From contig NC_092794.1 of NCBI RefSeq assembly GCF_918797505.1, positions 64,827,345-64,891,344 on the forward strand: a stretch of DNA of 64,000 nt. Direction: 5' to 3'. Position numbers and translations under genes: made by a program. This document shows, piece after piece, positions 58,971 to 64,000 of this stretch (positions are counted from its first letter, which is position 1; every line of letters starts with the position of its first letter). The notes under the pieces are model-generated. The model saw only the letters and a list, made by a program, of their open reading frames with translations. It had not been told where the DNA came from and searched no databases. This DNA comes from Bemisia tabaci. Its lineage: Eukaryota > Arthropoda > Insecta > Hemiptera > Aleyrodidae.

Positions 58971-60424
58971 TTTAAAACCACTTGAATATTACGTAAAAAA
59001 ACTCTTGAAATATTCATATTAGGAAACCCTTTTTGGGGCTTTTTTTTACATAAATCTGAAGAAAAATTTTAACTAAATTTTAAGTAAAATTTACGTATTT
59101 TTTTTAACTTCCTGCGGGCAATCGGTTTTGTTGCTTAAATGTATAATAGCTTTGAGAGCAAGTTGCATACCTATATGCCTGTTTTACACGCACACTGGTA
59201 GTCACTGCTCTCTAATGTTAAAGTAGAATAGATATTCAGGCATCATCCAAAATGAGATAAATTCACGATTATATCATCATCGTCATCATCGTCATGACAG
59301 GAATACCTTAAACATTGTGACCACATAAAGGATTAAGTCAGTTCACTAATGTATATCTAAAATCCACGCGCCAGAGAATCTCCAGTAAGTCGTTTGAACT
59401 TTCGTGTCTGTCATTGGGCGTGTGTTACTGAAGAAGAATAAGAACAAAAAACCCCTAGCGAGCCGATTTTCATAACTTAGCGACGATGGATTTATTAAGT
59501 GTAACATAGATTCATGGTCATCTACAACGATGAAGAACAGGTGGAATAATCTAACCGAATTACCTTTGATCAGTAATACAGAGAACTGCATACATTAAAC
59601 AAAAAACTAATTTACAACGTTGTACGAAGTAAAACAGAAAATGTCTGATCCCGCAATCCCAGGATCAAGGCAAAAGTGGGGCAAATTTTGAGGCAGATTT
59701 AAAAATTATGCCTTTTTTTCTTTTTACCTCAGTAGGTACTTTTAGAGAAGTGGGGCAAACTGCACATTTTCTCGTAGAATAAGGCATTTTTTCATAAGAT
59801 TGAAAAGGCGGTGAGATAAATCGGAGAAATGAGCGTGAGGAAAAAACGTAAAATCGTGTCAAAAGGATCTGTACTATCCCTGGTGAAATCTGCAAAGACT
59901 TGCCTAAGAAGAAGCTCACCCCGACATTCATCGGTCATCATTAGGCGAATTTTATTTGATTTTTTATGCTCAATTTAAGTTGCTCATCAATCATCTTTGT
60001 GCGAAAAGTAGCGTTGACCTCCGTACTTTAGTTTGCCTCACCCGATTATATTGTAGAGATTGTTAGCGTTGGCAGATCCAGGAAATGGAGAATTTGCAGG
60101 TGTCTGAAATTTGATGAATTCCGTGTTTGAATGGACGCCTACCAAGTGAGCTGAACACGAGGATACCCTTGGTTCATAAATTGAACAATTATTGGAGGAA
60201 ACATGACAAAATGATCTAATCTGCTAAAATACATGCGTTTAAATGGGAAATGCCGCCAGATGAGGTCACTAGGCGGCGCATTTTCTCACTTTTAAATCTA
60301 TTTTTATGCTGTTTCGCATAGCCGAAAAAAATTATAAAAAATACTGAAAAATCAGCTCTTTAGGCACTTTCAGATAAAGCAAAAAAAAAAAAAATTGCGT
60401 GCAAATTCTCCGTAGACAACATTA
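58971..60424. other. Flank without recognised gene
   Basis: AT-rich. A short (ATCATCGTC)-type run lies at 59273-59296. No supported coding region. Confidence 0.45.
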
Positions 60425-60559
60425 ATTGTCTTTTCTCCATTTAAATCTATGGAAATGTATCGATTCTTGGAGGTGTCAGGTGTTCCAACAAGAATCGATC
60501 ATTTAACATAGGTTTAAATGTAGGAAATCCGTTTTGCCAAATTTCTGGATCCGCCCCTG
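60425..60559. mobile_element. hAT-like MITE, GGCGGATCCAG family, left end lost
   Basis: The right end CTGGATCCGCCCCTG and interior CCATTTAAATCTATGG and CAAGAATCGATCATTTAACA are clear. The left terminal repeat is missing. Confidence 0.65.
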
Positions 60560-61651
60560 ATTGTTGGTGCGGAGTCTCTAAAATATATGTTCTATGACGA
60601 TTACATACAGAATCCGAGCTGTCTTATTTGCAATTCAAGCGTCTAAAACACCAACCACACCGAAAAATTTGAACAATATTAAACGAAAAAATTCTTATAA
60701 ATGGTGGCCTCAAAGATTGTCGTTCCTTTCTAATCATAATTTTCAGACTCGAGCAATAAACCCAAAACTGAAAATTCGAGTGACCGAATTCCGAGACCAT
60801 TCTTTGGATCATGAGTTACGATGAATATAAATTAATCAGTGACTCAGGATTATGTACGGCCGGCCAAGGCTCACGCCCTTTCGTTAGGTACTTTCATCCA
60901 TACAGGGAAACCCCGGGCTCATTGTCAGCTGATTGAATAATTTTGCGATCAGAATTATACGTCGATAGCTTCCGCAGTTTTCCTTCATTTGAATTAAATA
61001 GGAGAGAAAAAGGAGAACAAGTCGTAAGGAGAGAGGGATGGAGGGGGAGCAAGAACTACTTTTGTGCTCATCTTGACGAACCGGTGTGAAAATTTATGCG
61101 CCATGTTCTGTGACGTTGCCGCGACTCACGAGAGTCGAAGTGAAATATGAGCAAGGCTTTTGGTCAGAGAGGCAGATTTTCATAAAAGTTTGGAAAATGA
61201 GATTTTTAAAACGCTAGCGACGGGCTCAGTATGCCACGAAACGCGTAGAAACCCTAAAATATTAATTTTGAAAAAAAAAAAAATTACATTAAAATATATC
61301 CGAGTATTTCGAAGTTTCTTATGGAATTCTCGGATAGGTGTTGCGTGTTGCATACGCAGCTCCTAAGAAATCGTTTAAATTTCATGAAACATTAAAGTTC
61401 ACTTTTCAGCACAATGAAATTTTATTTTTCATGTAAAGTTGTGCAGCGTGTTTTGCACAATATTAGACCTCGAGAAATCGCAGAAAGATTCCTGAATTTA
61501 CACGGACTTGCAGGTGTGTATTGCGAGATTGCACGGTGCATACTACTGAAGAGGATTTGGTTCCTTTATACTAAACTTATCATGACGTCCTATTAGGCGA
61601 GTTATTGCAATACTTTTAATGAATAATTATTCCGGGATGCTTTTGAAGAAA
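60560..61651. other. Flank without recognised gene
   Basis: Short frames only. GCGGAGTCTCTAAAATATAT at 60570 matches GCGGAGTCTCCAAAATATAT at 13869, each next to a GGCGGATCC MITE, suggesting that an older host repeat underlies both. Confidence 0.4.
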
Positions 61652-61870
61652 TACACGGAAAAAATTATATTTGCTGGTTTAACAATTTTTTGGTTGAAAA
61701 AAGTGTCCGCATGTTTCAATGTAGATTTGACAATTAAAAAATGCTAATTTAATCGCCCCCGTAGTTAAATTAGATGTCCCTTATTGTAAAATGCACATTT
61801 GAAACATGCCGGACTTACCTATATTTTAACAATTTAATTATTACATCAGCAATCCATTATTTTCCGTGTA
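61652..61870. mobile_element. MITE with TACACGGAAAAAATTATATT ends
   Basis: TACACGGAAAAAAT and ATTTTCCGTGTA ends, TTTGCTGGTTTAACAATTTTT against TTAACAATTTAAT..TCAGCAA inside. The ends resemble those of the 32471 and 7252 elements. Confidence 0.65.
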
Positions 61871-62551
61871 TTTTAGTATGTAAGTATTGAATCCTGATAA
61901 CATGGCTAGTCAGTTGAATTAGGTACATTTTTTATGCAAGTTATAGTGGCTCTCCGGTGAAATGAAGGATTTTTATAAACTTTAAACTTATTGCTGCGAT
62001 TATGAAAACCACTCAATTCAACCAGCCAATGGTATTGCGCGGAATTTTAGTCTAATCTAATCCGAACCACCCCTAATCAAAGAAATTCAACAATCGACCA
62101 GGAAAAATGTGCCACTTCAAACATTGCTAACAATTAGTTGTATGCTGAGCTTAGAAGTTAACGATAATTTGTGCCACTTTCACGCAGTTGTACTTACGTA
62201 ACGCGCTGTTTTCAATTGACGTGCAAACATTAACATTTTAATTATTTTGTCTTAAAGATCTCATGACGATGAAATATAAGAAAAAACCTGTGAAGTGGTT
62301 CGTTCCTGAGTTCACCGCACGAGTTCACTCAGACAATGAATTAGTTGATGAAAAGAGACAGTGTTCCAGGGTTTAGCTTAGATATTGCAGATACAAAGTG
62401 CAGAGATAAGAGTTAAAAAATGTGGGTGTCAAAGTGGCAGATGTACAAAGATGTTACATCTAACTGAAATTGAGACTATTTGACCTTGTTTTAGTGTATA
62501 CATCTAATGAGCGTCGAGAAAAAACACTGAGAAATGGCCAGAACTGTAGCT

Positions 62552-62790
62552 GTAACAAGGCGGTGAAATGGTGCTAGGTCCACACCATTTCGCGGGGGAA
62601 ACAAAGCCAAAAAGTTCCAAAAATGTTCAATAAGAGTAAGAAATTGTTGAGCTCTAATGAGTACCAGTACAAGATCGAGGGAGGAGAGTGTACAGTGTAA
62701 ACTTTTTTTACTCGAATTGAAAATTTTGAACTTTTTGGCTTTGTTTTCCCCGCGAATTAGTGTGAACCCAGCACCATTTCACCATCTGTT
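62552..62790. mobile_element. Palindromic MITE with GTAACAAGGCGG ends, long copy
   Basis: GTAACAAGGCGGTGAAATGG and CCATTTCACCATCTGTTA ends. CGCGGGGGAAACAAAGCC is inverted as GGCTTTGTTTTCCCCGCG. The centre is 240 bases of unrelated AT-rich sequence minus the arms. Confidence 0.75.
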
Positions 62791-64000
62791 AAAATGAGCT
62801 TCCAATGCTTATATTCGGCTAACAAACCATCTTCAGATGTTCATAAATATTTTTTTCTGTATTCTTTTTCTTTTTTTTAAACAATTAATAGAATATACAT
62901 ATACACTTAGATCCTATTTTGATTACTTTTCAAGGGGCTAAAGTGAAGGGAGGTAGGGTCAATTTCGTCCGCGTGATTACTCGAGTTAAAACGGATATTT
63001 TAAGCTGATATTTTAACGGTAGTCATGGTTTCTTATGCATCTCTCAATGACGGCTGTTACAGTTTTTATGGTGGTTAGAAAGGTGTCACGCTATACGACG
63101 CAAGCTAAAATAAACACTTTGAACTGAAATTTTGATGGAACTTGGAAGTCTACAAAAACTGGCTTTCTAATCGAGTTTCAGCAAAATCGGTTGACACTTT
63201 TGTAACGGCGGCTACTAGCAGTTTTTTAATGGGTGAGAGAGGCAGAGGAGTTGGGCAAAAACTTTAGTAAAAACGAATATTTTAAACTAAAATGAAACAT
63301 TCACCTGTGAAACACCTAAGTAGAAACTCTTTGGAAAATAGTTTCATGTCGAAGTAAATGCGCGGAATGAAAAAAAAAAAAAAAAAGTCTCCCATATGCC
63401 GACGATCTCACAGAAAAAATCCTCCCGCTTACGATACGATGCCTTATGCCTTATATTCACCAAGCTGATGATGGCCTCATACACCGTTAAAGATCAAATA
63501 TATGAAATCTCAAGGGATCGAAGCGATTTGAGCGGCTTTTTGTGTTATAGGTAATCGTTTCTACACTTAGCAAGAAAATTTGCAATTTTAGCAGCAACTG
63601 TGCACACTTCCCACGAAATGCTGATTAAAATTACGACTAAATCGGAGCTACATACTTCCAAACAATTTTTATGAAAAATTTCAATTTTCTATGTGCTTGT
63701 TTTCTAAAGTGGAAAAATCGAAAGTTACAATAATCTCACTCTTTTCAAAACTGGCCCAGGAAAATATGAAATCCAAAGAAAATAATTCTTTAAAAAAGTC
63801 TATCGTTGCAAAAGTTGATATTTTAAGGTAGGTAGTAAGAAATGTTTAAAATGTCAGTTTGGTGGATGTGATGCTCACATTCCAAAAATGGCAAATTTCA
63901 CCGCTTCACGAGTGAAAACAGATTTTTGCGGAAGATTCCACGATGGTGTAACAGCATCGATAAACGCATTTTGACTCTGATGAATTAAGGATTCGTATCA
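62791..64000. other. Right edge of the window, nothing recognised
   Basis: AT-rich sequence with an A-run at 63370-63387. No gene-like frame or inverted repeat seen. Confidence 0.45.

Overview
The window looks like AT-rich arthropod, most likely insect, nuclear DNA. It holds one interrupted gene with consensus splice sites, very long introns, no operon structure, and dense short non-autonomous DNA transposons. The repeat style gives me a weak impression of a hemipteran (whitefly-like) genome, but nothing seen here proves that.

The only protein-coding gene I can support is a forkhead-box (FOX) transcription factor on the minus strand, covering about 41.6 kb from the start codon at 47992 to the stop codon at 6379. 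Three coding exons (47768-47992, 14126-14494, 6379-6915) join in phase 0 with GT/AG borders and encode 376 residues. Exon 1 is a His/Met/Pro-rich N-terminus, exon 2 carries the whole forkhead DNA-binding domain, and exon 3 is a repressor-like tail with an eh1-type Groucho motif (FTIDSLM), three NLSKK repeats resembling CtBP-binding motifs, and an acidic end. The domain is closest by eye to FoxL1, with FoxE, FoxC and the arthropod FoxT group not excluded. Intron 1 is 33.3 kb and intron 2 is 7.2 kb.

Layout on the + strand: 1-6378 is the 3' flank of the gene, with a 954-bp inverted-repeat element (1499-2452) and a possible polyadenylation signal at 5493. Next come exon 3 (6379-6915), intron 2 with several MITEs, exon 2 (14126-14494), and intron 1, which is packed with at least a dozen repeat families. 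Exon 1 (47768-47992) follows, then a CpG- and GA/CT-rich probable promoter region (about 48.0-49.8 kb) and a four-unit tandem array (50.1-50.5 kb). From 50.8 kb to the end is repeat-rich DNA without a recognisable gene.

Many of the repeats can be delimited by target-site duplications read directly in the sequence. Several hAT-like MITEs have 8-bp duplications (12478, 13899, 31000, 33314, 56494), as does a 1.1-kb element at 24807, and one family has 4-bp A/T duplications (39237, 53723, 58059). Three MITE families share the same internal ATCGAT / CCATAGGTTTAAATG core but have different ends. A second sequence core (GCAATGCGTGAAGTAT...GTAGGCGC) occurs in two otherwise unrelated element types. 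I see no transposase, reverse transcriptase, tRNA, rRNA, virus-derived gene or CRISPR array.
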